Positions 17,501 to 26,992 of a stretch of 64,000 nt of DNA are shown one piece after another (positions within the stretch are counted from its first letter, which is position 1; the number at the start of each line of letters is the position of its first letter). The stretch spans positions 1 to 64,000 of the forward strand of contig CAVRUN010000007.1 in NCBI GenBank assembly GCA_963724435.1. Reading direction: 5' to 3'. The position numbers and the translations under genes were made by a program. A model generated the notes under the pieces. That model saw nothing but the letters and a program-made list of their open reading frames with translations. It searched no databases and was not told where the DNA came from. This stretch comes from AP-15 sp963724435. Its GTDB lineage: Bacteria; Pseudomonadota; Alphaproteobacteria; ATCC43930; CGMCC-115725.

Positions 17501-18646
17501 TTGGAAACCGCGATTTCAAGAAGTGGCTTGTGCCCCGGCTACCCTAGCCCGCGAATGAGGAGGATCTTGACTCTTCTACAATCTCGAGGAACTCCCGGAG
17601 TGCCCGCCGGGTCTCCGGATTTGCCCGAAGCGATCGAGGGCGAGCTGCCCATCAGGCATTTGCATCGAGCGCTCGACGACTTATTGGTTGCGAGACCCGT
17701 TTACTACTGGATCGACTTTCTCGCCTCGATAACCTGCTTCTACGCCGGGTTTGTGGCTACTGCGGTGTTGCCGCTCGGCAACCCGCTCAAGCTTCTCGGT
17801 GCCGTGGTTGCAGTGCTCTGCGTGTATCGGGCGGTCGTGTTCATCCACGAACTCGCCCACCTTTCGCCGGGACGCGTTCCGGGGTTCCGTGTCGCGTGGA
17901 ACCTACTCTGCGGCATCCCCTTGTTGGTGCCAAGCTTTCTTTACGGCTCGCATCGCGACCACCACGCGCGGCGCGCGTACGGCACCCCGAAGGACGGGGA
18001 GTACAGGCCCTGGGGTTGCTCCGGCAACCGCATCGGTATTGTGATGTTTGCCTCCTCGAGCTTTCTCGGGCTCCCGGCGGGTGTGCTGAGATTCGGAATA
18101 CTCGGGCCGATCTCCTGGCTCAACCCAAGGATTCGAGAATGGGTTGCCATTAATGCCTCGTCGCTGGTTGTCGACCCGCGCTACCGTCGTGACCCGCCAT
18201 CGCAGCAGGAGGCCCGCGCCTGGCGCGTCCAGGAAGGCTGCGTCTTCATCTATCTCCTCGCAACCGTCACTGCCCTCGTTACAGGTCTGATAGGCGCGGA
18301 GCTGTTGGTTCAGCTGTATTTGATCAGCGCCGCTGCCCTGCTCCTGAACAGCTTGCGCACCTTGGCGGCGCACCGCTATCGTTCGGGAGGTGATCCATTG
18401 ACAACGGCCCAACAGTTGCTCAACTCGTTGAACTATCCACGGCGCTCGTGGCTGATCCCGCTGTGGGCGCCGGTCGGGCTGCGCTTTCACGCCATGCATC
18501 ATCTGTTTCCCGGCATTCCGTATCATAATTTGGCTGCAGCGCACGATCGGGTGATGGGGATGTTGCCGGAGGGCTCGCCATATCATCGAACCGCCGGGTA
18601 CGGTCTGGTCGCCAGCCTTGCCAACCTGTGGGGGAGCGCTCGCTAG
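17501..18646 (+). CDS. Membrane fatty acid desaturase/hydroxylase
   Basis: A di-iron integral membrane enzyme of the FADS family acting on acyl chains. The three histidine boxes are HELAH (116-120), HRDHH (151-155) and HAMHH (330-334), the last in the family context HAMHHLFPGIPYHN. At least four hydrophobic segments lie at about 70-110, 135-148, 245-290 and 318-328. The first codons are uncertain: the frame opens at 17501, and MRRILTLLQ at 17555 is an equally good start. It is followed by the sulfotransferase with overlapping ends, so they probably share a message. The likely substrate is the long chain or N-acyl chain of the locus product (inference). Confidence 0.9.
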   Translation: METAISRSGLCPGYPSPRMRRILTLLQSRGTPGVPAGSPDLPEAIEGELPIRHLHRALDDLLVARPVYYWIDFLASITCFYAGFVATAVLPLGNPLKLLGAVVAVLCVYRAVVFIHELAHLSPGRVPGFRVAWNLLCGIPLLVPSFLYGSHRDHHARRAYGTPKDGEYRPWGCSGNRIGIVMFASSSFLGLPAGVLRFGILGPISWLNPRIREWVAINASSLVVDPRYRRDPPSQQEARAWRVQEGCVFIYLLATVTALVTGLIGAELLVQLYLISAAALLLNSLRTLAAHRYRSGGDPLTTAQQLLNSLNYPRRSWLIPLWAPVGLRFHAMHHLFPGIPYHNLAAAHDRVMGMLPEGSPYHRTAGYGLVASLANLWGSAR

Positions 18647-19794
18647 ACAATGCGGATGCCGGAGACGAGGAACAAGTGTCCGCAATCGTAACCGCCACCG
18701 CAAGTGGTTCAGCGAGCAAGTTCCCTGAAGATCACATCCGGGGTCACAACAAAATTGAGCTGCAAAATCCGATAATCCTGTTGTCGGTTTGTCCCCGGAG
18801 CGGATCGAATTACCTGGAAAACCTGCTATCGCTGCATCCACAGTGCCGTAAGTCTAGAGTTCCGGAGGATTTCTTCCTTGCCAACAGTGGGACACTGCTG
18901 AATTTTTGCCGGTCGGTTGCCGACAGCTGGGACGATTGGTGGCTCCAGCGACTGGGTGGGCCGTCTCGTTTGGCTATGCATATCGGTGCGGCGCTACTGC
19001 GCTTTGCCGACCCTGGCCTGGAAGAGGAGGGACCACTTAGCGATTTCCGTCTGATACTCCGCTCGCCCACCACCGAAGGAATCGCGACCGCGACCACCTT
19101 GTTTCCGGATGCGCGGGTGCTGGTTTTGGTCAGGGACGGGCCGGCAACGGTCGAATCGGGTCGCCGGAGCTTCCGCTGGCCGTATGAAGAAGCCATTCTG
19201 GCCTGGCGCCAATCCGTGCGCCGCGTTTTGTCCTTTCTGGCGAGTGCTGATGGTCCTCGCTGCCAACTAATCAGGTTTGAAGATCTGACAACCGATCCGG
19301 CTCGTGAGATCGGGCGAGTCATGGCCTTCCTACGGCTTGACCCGGTGCTTTATCCGTTCAACCGGGTTGATGAAATCCCGGTGTTCGGGTCATCGAGCTT
19401 TGGCCGGATAGGCGGAGAGGAGGTCCATTGGCGGCCGGTGCGTAAAGATCCATCATTCGATCCCTTAACGAGAGCGCAGTCATGGCCAGCCCATCGCCTC
19501 GCGCGGTTCGCCTGGCTGGCGGGGGCAGAGCAGCGCAAGCTCGGCTATATCGTTTACCCACTGTCGCCAATTAGTCGGGTCTGGAATGTCGTGCTCGACG
19601 GAATATACGGGGCTCGTCGCGTCGCCATCCAAATCGCTTTGCTCCCCCTCAGAGAGCCGCGGGTGTTCAGTGACCGCCGGCGACGGTATCTTTCTTGGCG
19701 CAAGATGAGCAGACCAGGCGACGCGGTTGAACGTGCGCTACGGAATTGGGGAAGAGGCGTTCACCCGCAGGAATCCAAGTCCGGCGGAACCTGA
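18628..19794 (+). CDS. Sulfotransferase (PAPS-dependent)
   Basis: Transfers sulfate from PAPS to a hydroxyl or amine. The 5'-phosphosulfate loop is CPRSGSNYLEN (55-65), and the 3'-phosphate motif is VRDGPATVESGRRSF (168-182). The family feature RFEDLTTDPAREIGRVMAFL follows. The GTG at 18628 overlaps the desaturase end. GTG 18676 (VSAIVTATAS), preceded by GACGAGGAACAA, avoids the overlap and may be the real start. Its presence suggests that the final lipid is sulfated, for example a sulfo-glycolipid or sulfated long-chain base (inference). It converges with the SDR gene. Confidence 0.87.
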   Translation: MGERSLDNADAGDEEQVSAIVTATASGSASKFPEDHIRGHNKIELQNPIILLSVCPRSGSNYLENLLSLHPQCRKSRVPEDFFLANSGTLLNFCRSVADSWDDWWLQRLGGPSRLAMHIGAALLRFADPGLEEEGPLSDFRLILRSPTTEGIATATTLFPDARVLVLVRDGPATVESGRRSFRWPYEEAILAWRQSVRRVLSFLASADGPRCQLIRFEDLTTDPAREIGRVMAFLRLDPVLYPFNRVDEIPVFGSSSFGRIGGEEVHWRPVRKDPSFDPLTRAQSWPAHRLARFAWLAGAEQRKLGYIVYPLSPISRVWNVVLDGIYGARRVAIQIALLPLREPRVFSDRRRRYLSWRKMSRPGDAVERALRNWGRGVHPQESKSGGT

Positions 19795-19858
19795 CGGAGG
19801 ACAAGGGACGCGGTCTCACTCCCGAATTCGCCACCGCGATGCTTCTGGCAGCGAAACG

Positions 19859-20665
19859 TTAAGCGTAAGGGCTAATATCGACAGCGAAACGACGCAGAAT
19901 AGGGTCGACCAACCCCAGCGGAAGCGCTCGCGTCAGCTGTATGCCGAGATAGAGGGGATAGGGAAAGGCGATCTGGCGACGTCCTCTTGCCAGACCGCGT
20001 CGAATGATACTGGCGGCACGTTCGGGCAGCAGCATTAGCGGCTTGGGCCCGCTAACCGTTTGGGACAAACGCGTCTCGACGAAACCCGGCAAAACAACCG
20101 AGACGTTGATCCCCTCCGGCGCCAGCCAACTCCTGAGCGCCTCGCCGTAGATCCTCACTGCTGCCTTGCTCGCGCAATAGCCGGGCGAGAAGGGTATCCC
20201 GCGCAACGCCGCTAGCGAGGCGATCACCGCCACCTGACCCCGCCCGCGGCGGCGCATCAACGAAAGCGCCGGATGGATCGTGTTCAAAACGCCGCCGAAA
20301 TTGACGTCCATCACGCGGTGCAACTCGCTGAGCGTTTCACCAGCGCCATTCCGCCACAGCCCGCCCTGAACTCCAGCATTGGCGATCACCAGCTCGAGCG
20401 GCGAGGCACTGTCCGCGTTGGCGATCCAGGCAGCGACGGCCGCCGCCTCCGTAACATCGAGGCAAGCCTCGATTACCTCGGCGCCGCGCTCGCGGCAGAG
20501 ATCGGCAACGCCGGCGAGCCGGGCAGCGTCTCGGCCACAAAGCGCGAGATGGGTTCGCGGCGCGGCGTAGGCCCGTGCCAACGCGGCCCCGATACCGCTG
20601 CTAGCACCGCTGATGAGAATGGAGCAAGGATCCCTCACCCGCGTATATGTACCGCCTCTGATCAT
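19859..20665 (-). CDS. Short-chain dehydrogenase/reductase, candidate 3-keto reductase
   Basis: A classical SDR of 268 residues: cofactor loop GASSGIG (20-26), NAG (97-99), catalytic Ser150, and Tyr163-x3-Lys167 in YCASK. The C-terminal region FPYPLYLGIQLTRALPLGLV is hydrophobic and could contact the membrane, as in 3-ketosphinganine reductases. The open frame extends upstream to 20827, but the start MIRGGTYTRVRDP at 20665 puts the cofactor loop at the normal position. In this locus it would reduce the 3-keto group made by the oxoamine synthase (inference). The fold alone does not fix the substrate. Confidence 0.86.
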   Translation of the reverse strand: MIRGGTYTRVRDPCSILISGASSGIGAALARAYAAPRTHLALCGRDAARLAGVADLCRERGAEVIEACLDVTEAAAVAAWIANADSASPLELVIANAGVQGGLWRNGAGETLSELHRVMDVNFGGVLNTIHPALSLMRRRGRGQVAVIASLAALRGIPFSPGYCASKAAVRIYGEALRSWLAPEGINVSVVLPGFVETRLSQTVSGPKPLMLLPERAASIIRRGLARGRRQIAFPYPLYLGIQLTRALPLGLVDPILRRFAVDISPYA

Positions 20666-21276
20666 GAGAACATAGATGTCAGGAGGTCCGGCATCGCGGG
20701 CTCGGCAAGCGAAGGTTAGGGCATATCTTCGACCACGAGCCCATGCTGGGCTAAACCCGCGAGCGGGCTCCATTCCTCCGATCCGCGTTTTCTGGAGCGC
20801 CGTTTCTCGACCCCACCCTATTCGCATGGGCGGGATACACGTTGGTCGCTTCAGCGATATAGACGACGCACCGTGACCGACGAGCGATGCGATTTAAGCT
20901 CGCAAGCGGCCGCGCCGCTTCCGCAGCCCCGGGAGCGTTTCCTGCGACTTTCGTTATTGCTGCGATGAAGGATATTGGGCGACAAACGATAAATTATGTA
21001 AATGCCAGAATCTCAAGGGGGCGTAAATCACGAAGACGGCGACCACAAACCGACTTGACATAATGGGTCATTGCATAGCCTCCGAAACCCTCGGGCCGCA
21101 GCGCCCGGAGTGCGGTAACATCGGCAACTGAGTTAGTCACCACGATCACGCGATGTCCATACATGACATTTTGATTTGGGCGCTGGTCAAAATTCGCTTC
21201 CGGAAAAAACGCGACCCGGCTCATGGATTTTAGGTTAGGTCAGCATTGGCTGGCTCCTCTATGTGCATAAACTGAG
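20666..21276. other. Intergenic stretch with only a weak small ORF
   Basis: About 600 bases separate the SDR gene from the ABC ATPase gene. Apart from the 76-codon frame at 20994-21224 I see no gene, RNA or strong hairpin. The part near 20920-21000 is locally AT-richer and may carry the SDR promoter. Confidence 0.5.
20994..21224 (-). CDS. Possible small protein, 76 residues, unknown
   Basis: The frame begins MSRVAFFPEANFDQRPNQNV and ends GRRLRDLRPLEILAFT. The composition is balanced, not Arg/Ser dominated like most shadow frames nearby. It has a strand-like stretch HRVIVVTNSVADVTALRALR. No family is recognised and no strong ribosome site is seen. It may be a gene remnant. Confidence 0.3.
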   Translation of the reverse strand: MSRVAFFPEANFDQRPNQNVMYGHRVIVVTNSVADVTALRALRPEGFGGYAMTHYVKSVCGRRLRDLRPLEILAFT

Positions 21277-22110
21277 CTATCCACTCCGCCATTTTGCGTG
21301 CCGTCGCTTCGCGGGGGGTTGAGATAATGCAGCGCGGGCTTCGGCGTCCAAGCGAAGGCGGGTGCCGTCTTCCTCCTCGGTTTCGGTCGCATCCTCATAG
21401 AGTTGGATGACCTCTGCCGCTTCGCCGCTCGCGCGGATCCCACCGCCATCCACCCAGATGACCCGGTCACACAAGGCCGTGATCTGCTGCATATCATGCG
21501 TAACCACAATCAATGTGCCGGCGCGCCGGAACAATTCCATGAAGGCGAGGCTCTTGCGTCGGAAAGCGGCGTCGCCGACGGCCAGGGCCTCATCGACGAC
21601 CAGGATGTCGGCCTCGGCGTGAACGCAGATCGCGAAGGCCAATCGCGAGCGCATGCCGGCAGAATAGAGCCGCACCGGCTGATCGAGAAACGGGCCAATC
21701 GCGGCAAACTCAGCGATCGATGGTAGGCGCCTGAGTATATCCGACCGACGCAGTCCAAGGACCGCGCCACTAATCAGCACGTTTTGGCGGCCCGTCATCT
21801 CCCAATCGAAGGCGGCGCCAAGCGCCAGGATCGGGGCGATCCGTCCCGCCACGCTGATTTCCCCACAAGTGGGCTGCGTGATGCCGCACAATAACCGCAG
21901 CAGAGTTGTTTTGCCGGCGCCGTTTCGCCCGATGATCCCAATCAATTCGCCCCGCTGCATCTCTAAATCGATATCGCGCAGCACCCAGTATTCCAGGTAA
22001 AAGCGATGGAAGCTGCCAAATAACATTTGTTTCACTTGGTCGGTGCGTCGGCCGTAGAGCTGATAGGCTTTGCCCAGGCCGAGACATCGGATCGCTGGGT
22101 CAGATAACAT
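21277..22110 (-). CDS. ABC transporter ATPase, Wzt/KpsT-type
   Basis: ATP-binding subunit of a polysaccharide or lipid exporter (ABC-2 type). Walker A is GRNGAGKTTLLRL, the signature is YSAGMRSRLAFA, Walker B is ILVVDEALAVGD, and the switch His is in VVTHD. The YxQxG-like region is GRIAPILALGAAFDWEMTGR, typical of Wzt/TagH/KpsT. With 277 residues it lacks the carbohydrate-binding C-terminal domain of full Wzt. Its start overlaps the permease stop by 11 bases. It would flip or export the locus product across the inner membrane (inference). Confidence 0.92.
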   Translation of the reverse strand: MLSDPAIRCLGLGKAYQLYGRRTDQVKQMLFGSFHRFYLEYWVLRDIDLEMQRGELIGIIGRNGAGKTTLLRLLCGITQPTCGEISVAGRIAPILALGAAFDWEMTGRQNVLISGAVLGLRRSDILRRLPSIAEFAAIGPFLDQPVRLYSAGMRSRLAFAICVHAEADILVVDEALAVGDAAFRRKSLAFMELFRRAGTLIVVTHDMQQITALCDRVIWVDGGGIRASGEAAEVIQLYEDATETEEEDGTRLRLDAEARAALSQPPAKRRHAKWRSG

Positions 22111-23071
22111 CGATCAAGATGCCCTTGTAGCGCTCGAAAACGGCATACCCGCCACGGCAAACCGCGACCGACACAACGAGAAATCCGCAATAAGCAAGGA
22201 TCGGTGGCGAGACCTCGTCGAGCACGACAGCGCGTATCATCTCGATTGCCGCACCGAGCGGGTTGGCGTAGGCGAGCACGCGTAACGGATCGGGAAGGTC
22301 CGTTGCGCTAAAGAACACCGGTGTCGCAAACATCGCTAAAGGGATAAAAGTGATCATGAGATAGGACATGTCGCGGGTAAAGGCGCCAATCGCTGCCAGG
22401 AACCACACCATGCCGAGCAAAAACATGACCAGCGGCGCCACGATGAAGGGCAATAGCAGGATAGAGAGTGGTGGCATCCCATTGAGGGCAAGCTCGAAGA
22501 CAAGAAGGACGAGAAAACTGATGCCGGCATAGCTGAGTGCGCGTAGTACAGCGGTCCAAGCGAGCGTCTCGCTTGGAAAGATCGAGGTTTTGAGAAACCA
22601 TGCGTGTTCGTGCATCAACATCGGGGCGCGGCTGCAAAGTTCGGCGAACAGGCCGAAGACAATGAGGCCGACAAACGTCGAGAGTGCATAACTCGACGTG
22701 TTGCCATGCGCCGTGGCCACCGGCAACCGCATGGCTTTGGTAAGCGTCACCGTATAGATTGCAAGCGTAATCAACGGCCCGACGACGGCCCATACCCAGC
22801 CGAACGCGGACCCCCTGAAACGGTCCGCCAGCTCCCGCCGCAGCATCGCCAAGATCAGTTCACGGTGGCTCCACCCGACACTCAGCGGTGCCAAAGCGCG
22901 CCTGCCGCGACGCGTCGCTCGTCCACCCGCGCGGAATTGGCCGATGCGCCGATCTCTCGTGCCGATTGCCCCAACCCCGCTCTTGGCACAGTCGTCGTGA
23001 GTGTGATCAAGCCCGTCGGCGGAGCGTGTCGCAGCCTTCGCTTGATCCCCGCGGTTGAATGGACCCGACAT
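22100..23071 (-). CDS. ABC transporter permease, Wzm/KpsM-type
   Basis: Membrane subunit partnering the overlapping ATPase gene. The ABC-2 core starts at HRELILAMLRRELADRFRGS, followed by about six hydrophobic spans (WVWAVVGPLITLAIYTVTL, ALSTFVGLIVFGLFAEL, FLVLLVFELAL, LLLPFIVAPLVMFLLGMVW, IPLAMFATPVFF and ILAYCGFLVVSVAV). The N-terminus is uncertain. The frame opens at 23242 but would then overlap the divergent gene. ATG 23071 or TTG 22894, just before the conserved core, are better. The region before the core is Arg-rich and unconserved-looking. Confidence 0.88.
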   Translation of the reverse strand: MSGPFNRGDQAKAATRSADGLDHTHDDCAKSGVGAIGTRDRRIGQFRAGGRATRRGRRALAPLSVGWSHRELILAMLRRELADRFRGSAFGWVWAVVGPLITLAIYTVTLTKAMRLPVATAHGNTSSYALSTFVGLIVFGLFAELCSRAPMLMHEHAWFLKTSIFPSETLAWTAVLRALSYAGISFLVLLVFELALNGMPPLSILLLPFIVAPLVMFLLGMVWFLAAIGAFTRDMSYLMITFIPLAMFATPVFFSATDLPDPLRVLAYANPLGAAIEMIRAVVLDEVSPPILAYCGFLVVSVAVCRGGYAVFERYKGILIDVI

Positions 23072-23234
23072 CCGATACTCCCGCATCGCCCCAAAAATTG
23101 CGAGGTGCTTGTCTCCGGTGATAAACTCTGGGCCAGAAACCAGCAGGGCTGTGAGCTGATCCCTTGGCCCGGTGGGGAGCCAAGGGTAGGGGTCGGCCAG
23201 CAGGCCGACGAGACGCCAACCGACAAGGGCACCC

Positions 23235-24401
23235 GTGATCACGATTTATCGCCACATGCTTGGCCAGCTGACCGTGACAACCGCCGCAATCATGTCGGTG
23301 ATAGTCGTTGAGCAGGTTCTTGTGAAGTCACAACACCTCTTCGATCTCGTGATCGCAGGCGCGCTCCCCCTCGATCGGCTTCTTTCGATCTGGTTTCACA
23401 TGCTACCGGTCATTTTCTACCACGCGAGCCCCGAAATAGTCTCAATTGCCGTCGCGTGGCGATACCATCGATGGATTGAGAATAATGAGGTCTTGGCATT
23501 GCGGAGCGCCGGACAGAGCTGTCGTCAGATCGCTTGTCCAGGAATCCTCGCCGCCGTGCTTACCGCGTCGTTTTGCGCCCTTAATTCGCTGTGTCTGCTC
23601 GCGCCGAGTTGGAGCAGCCTCGAGGACATTCGACTCGACGCGTTTGCGAATGCCAGCGTCGACGCGCTGCAACCGGGCTATCAGCAGGAGATCGCCCCCG
23701 GCTTATCGGTCGGGTTCGCCCGACGGAGCCGAGACGGCCGCACTCTCGAGGATATTGTCGTACTGGATAGTCGCAAGAAACATGCGTCCATCGATATTTG
23801 GGCGCGGCAGGCACGCCTTGTTCGAACTGACCAAGACTCTTTGCTGCTGCTCGACAGCGGAGCTTACATTGTCCGTACCGCCACAGGGATCGAGAAGGTT
23901 GCTTTTGACGCATTGTCGCTGCCACTGGAAAATGGCACGTTGGGAGAGAAGGTAGAGCGCACACGTGGCTTCTACGAACAGCCCGTTGAAAGGTTGCTCA
24001 ACCCGCCGAGCGAGGTGAGGAATGACACGCTGGCCTGGGCCCAATGGCTGGCTGAAGGGCATCGTCGAATCATAAATCCGCTGCTTTGTGTCGGCAATGT
24101 CCTCCTCGTGCTGGGGTTGTTAGTGCCGAAACGACAGGGAAACTTTCGGCTGAAAATCCTATTTATGCTCGCGCTGGCTTCAGCACTAGCGACGAACACC
24201 CTGCCCGATCCGATCGTCGTGATGGCGGTACGTAATATCGATTTTTTGCCATTTCTCTATTTGCTGCCTGCGGTGCCCACGATCGCGGGCTGGCTGCTGT
24301 TGCTCGGGAGCGATATGCGCTCACCCCTGTTCTCGGGATGGCGGCGACCGCAGCTCGATCGCGCGACGGGAAAGCGAACGCTGGTCCGCGACCTTGCTTG
24401 A
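23235..24401 (+). CDS. LptF/LptG-family permease (YjgP/YjgQ), unpaired
   Basis: A 388-residue membrane protein with three N-terminal spans (about 8-35, 48-75 and 95-118), a periplasmic domain (about 120-270) and three C-terminal spans (about 280-385). This is the architecture of LptF and LptG, which extract LPS from the inner membrane with LptB. Landmarks include FDLVIAGALPLDRLL, LPVIFYHASPEIVSIAVAWR and ENNEVLALRSAGQS. Only one homologue lies here and no LptB, so it may form a homodimer or pair with housekeeping LptF/G to handle the lipid of this locus (inference). It is divergent from the ABC permease. Confidence 0.87.
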   Translation: MITIYRHMLGQLTVTTAAIMSVIVVEQVLVKSQHLFDLVIAGALPLDRLLSIWFHMLPVIFYHASPEIVSIAVAWRYHRWIENNEVLALRSAGQSCRQIACPGILAAVLTASFCALNSLCLLAPSWSSLEDIRLDAFANASVDALQPGYQQEIAPGLSVGFARRSRDGRTLEDIVVLDSRKKHASIDIWARQARLVRTDQDSLLLLDSGAYIVRTATGIEKVAFDALSLPLENGTLGEKVERTRGFYEQPVERLLNPPSEVRNDTLAWAQWLAEGHRRIINPLLCVGNVLLVLGLLVPKRQGNFRLKILFMLALASALATNTLPDPIVVMAVRNIDFLPFLYLLPAVPTIAGWLLLLGSDMRSPLFSGWRRPQLDRATGKRTLVRDLA

Positions 24402-24453
24402 CCGTTCCGGGGTTAAGCTCGCCCGCCGCACAAATGGAGTCGCTAGCGCCGCG

Positions 24454-25773
24454 TCAGCCGCGAACGCGGTCCTTTTTGGGTGTTCGCACGAAGACTGACG
24501 TGCGGCCGCGTATGCCGTCGAGCACGCTGCGAGCCGACAACGCTGCGGAATAGTTGTGCATCAGGATCGTATAGAGAGTGAGCCCGCACGTCGTCATGAA
24601 GCTCCGGGTCTGAGAACCCACTCCGAGCCGCCGCAGTAAATCGCTGCTGAGCAGCGCCATCGCGAAGGCGCCTGCCAATCCTTGGAACAGGGCGAGCGCG
24701 GCGAGCGGAAGAACCAAGGAGTAGCTGAACGTGCCGGACGTGACATCAATGAACCATAGTATCACTGTGGCCAGCACCAACGGCCCGATAGCGCAACCAC
24801 CAAGATGGAGCGCCGCATCGAGTTTCCGCCTCCACGGCAGGTGGCTGCGCCAGATGGACGGCAGAAGTTTTCGCGTCGTCTGGGCGAAACCTTTGTTCCA
24901 GCGACATTGTTGCATCCCCCAGCTGGCCAGGCTGTCCGGCAACTCCCCCGGCACGGCGACGGAGACGAGGTACAAGGCCCGCCATTTTTTCATCTGGGCG
25001 CGGTAACTGAGGTCGAGATCCTCGGTCAGCGTATCGCCTTGCCATCCACCGGCAGCCTCGATCGCGGCTCGCCGCCAGACGCCGCCCGTCCCGTTGAAGG
25101 GGAGGAATTGACCGGCCCAACATCGTGTCGGCTGCTCCACAGCGAAATGGCTCTCGAGAATGACCTGCTGGGCATGTGTCACACGGTTTTCCCTGGCATT
25201 CAGGAAATCGCATCGGGCTTGAACAAAGGCGAGATTGGGGTCGTCGAGCAAGGGCCGAAGACAGAGGCGCAGAAAATCGGATGACGGAACATAGTCGGCA
25301 TCAAAAACTGCGATAAACGGCTGGCGGGAGCTAGCGAGCCCGGCTCTCAGCGCCCCGGCTTTGAAGCCGGCGCGGTGCGTGCGTTGGATCAGATTGACGT
25401 CGTGAGGCCGAAGACGGTATTCCGCGACGGCGGCCCGAGCTATTTCAGCGCTCGCATCGGTGCTGTCATCGAGCAGCTGTATCTGTAGCCGATCGTGCGG
25501 CCAGTCCAATGACGCGACCGCGTCGAGGATGCGCCAAACGAGCTGACCCTCGTTGAAGGTGGGAATCTGGACGAGGACGGCGGGTAGTTCATCGTCGGCT
25601 GGTAGCGGTCGGGTAAGCGCGATCCGTTCTCGCTCGAGCCCGGTACGCCGATGGTAGAGGTGGAGCAACACGGTCTGCGATACGCGGAACCCCAGTGCCA
25701 ACTGCATCAAGAGGAACCCGATCAGGGTGATGTCGGCCGTTCGGCCGACAATGGCAAGGAATGCGGAGGTCAT
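24454..25773 (-). CDS. Membrane glycosyltransferase family 2 (processive type)
   Basis: Inverting GT-A enzyme with the cellulose-synthase/ceramide-glucosyltransferase pattern: IPTFNE (70-75), LDDSTD (101-106), FDADYVP (157-163), TED (250-252) and QQCRW (288-292). A span lies near 12-32 and three or four spans lie after 310. At 439 residues it is close to beta-glycosyltransferases that add glucose or mannose to lipid acceptors. The family cannot tell the sugar. In this locus it may glycosylate the lipid headgroup (inference). It converges with the LptF/G-like gene. Confidence 0.9.
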   Translation of the reverse strand: MTSAFLAIVGRTADITLIGFLLMQLALGFRVSQTVLLHLYHRRTGLERERIALTRPLPADDELPAVLVQIPTFNEGQLVWRILDAVASLDWPHDRLQIQLLDDSTDASAEIARAAVAEYRLRPHDVNLIQRTHRAGFKAGALRAGLASSRQPFIAVFDADYVPSSDFLRLCLRPLLDDPNLAFVQARCDFLNARENRVTHAQQVILESHFAVEQPTRCWAGQFLPFNGTGGVWRRAAIEAAGGWQGDTLTEDLDLSYRAQMKKWRALYLVSVAVPGELPDSLASWGMQQCRWNKGFAQTTRKLLPSIWRSHLPWRRKLDAALHLGGCAIGPLVLATVILWFIDVTSGTFSYSLVLPLAALALFQGLAGAFAMALLSSDLLRRLGVGSQTRSFMTTCGLTLYTILMHNYSAALSARSVLDGIRGRTSVFVRTPKKDRVRG

Positions 25774-26056
25774 GCTCGAGCCGACCAGACGTCACGCATC
25801 TCGGTCACGGGGCGCAGCGTCCCCTTTAGATGCACTCGGGCGAAATCCAATCTCGAGCAGGTGCCGGTCATCCGGATTTGTCCGATCGCGCACCAACGGC
25901 CCCCCGACGGTCAAAACTCATTAATCATACGCAGGTTGGCGTGGCACCGCCGCCGACGAAGGCAATTCCAGCCGATCATAGCCCAATGGCAGGTTGTGAG
26001 CTAATGCGAGCCCGACGCGTCTGTCCTCTGATCATCGGAGGAAGCCGGCTCGGAAA

Positions 26057-26779
26057 TCAGCGAATCGCCTTCCATTCTTTGCTGAATGGGCGGCCGCGGA
26101 TCGCGACAAAGACTAGGTTAACGAGCCACGTAGCGATCAATTGCGGGTGGCCGACCTGATGGCCGCGTCGACCGCTGTGCAGCACGCAAAGTTTCGGAGC
26201 GATCATTGTTCGGCCGATCCGGGAAAGTCGGCGAAACATGTCGGCGTCTTCGAACGCGATCAGATCCGCGCGGAACCCGCCTAGGCGGGCGAACGCCTCC
26301 CGCGGGATCATCTGAAATTCTCCGAAGGAAGCCCCTCGTTTTAATATGTTATTGGCGACCCGCAGGCCAATGTTGGCGATGCCTGAGACAAGCTTGTCGC
26401 CAAGCGTCTCATCCGCCGGAAACACGCGAAGGTACGCGGTCAGCCCAACCAACCCTGGGTTTCTCTTAAAATAAGCGAGCGCCTGCGTAAAGAACCGATC
26501 CGGCTCTGGGATAACGCAGTCAGCATCAAGAAAGACGAGAAAATCGCCCGCGGCAGCCTTGGCGCCGTCGTTACGCCCTTCGCCAATCGTCTGACGGCGT
26601 TGGCCCGAAAATACGATGACGGTATTCGCATATCGAGCTGCCAATTCGGCCGTCCGGTCGGAACTGCCCCCGTCCGAGACGATCACCTCATGCGGCAAGG
26701 TGAGTGTCGCTGCCAGCGTTCGCAGCGTCGATTCGATAATCTTTGCCTCGTTCAAGGTCGGGATGATAATCGAAATCAT
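26057..26779 (-). CDS. Glycosyltransferase family 2
   Basis: A soluble or membrane-associated GT-A enzyme of 240 residues. MISIIIPTLNEAKIIESTLR starts the nucleotide-sugar domain, VSDGGSSDRT holds the first Asp, FLDADC is the DxD, and FEDADMFRR is the acidic base region. It resembles short transferases of the TIGR04283/dolichol-mannose-like type. The frame is open to 26953, but the start at 26779 precedes the conserved first strand directly. The sugar and acceptor are unknown. Confidence 0.85.
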   Translation of the reverse strand: MISIIIPTLNEAKIIESTLRTLAATLTLPHEVIVSDGGSSDRTAELAARYANTVIVFSGQRRQTIGEGRNDGAKAAAGDFLVFLDADCVIPEPDRFFTQALAYFKRNPGLVGLTAYLRVFPADETLGDKLVSGIANIGLRVANNILKRGASFGEFQMIPREAFARLGGFRADLIAFEDADMFRRLSRIGRTMIAPKLCVLHSGRRGHQVGHPQLIATWLVNLVFVAIRGRPFSKEWKAIR

Positions 26780-26992
26780 GCTGCGCCAGCGATCGTCAGA
26801 ACCGATTTTGGCGACATTCTCGATGTTCCTGGCAGGGTTCGAGACGGAGGTCCCTCTTATCGTAGGCAACAGCAATCGCACAGAGTCTCCCGGTGGTGCG
26901 GGGGGCGGCCCGCAACAGGGCGAATCGGCGAAAGGATATCTTTTGACGGACAAAACACGGCAGCGAGGCGCGCAAGCCCGATGCCCGGCCGA

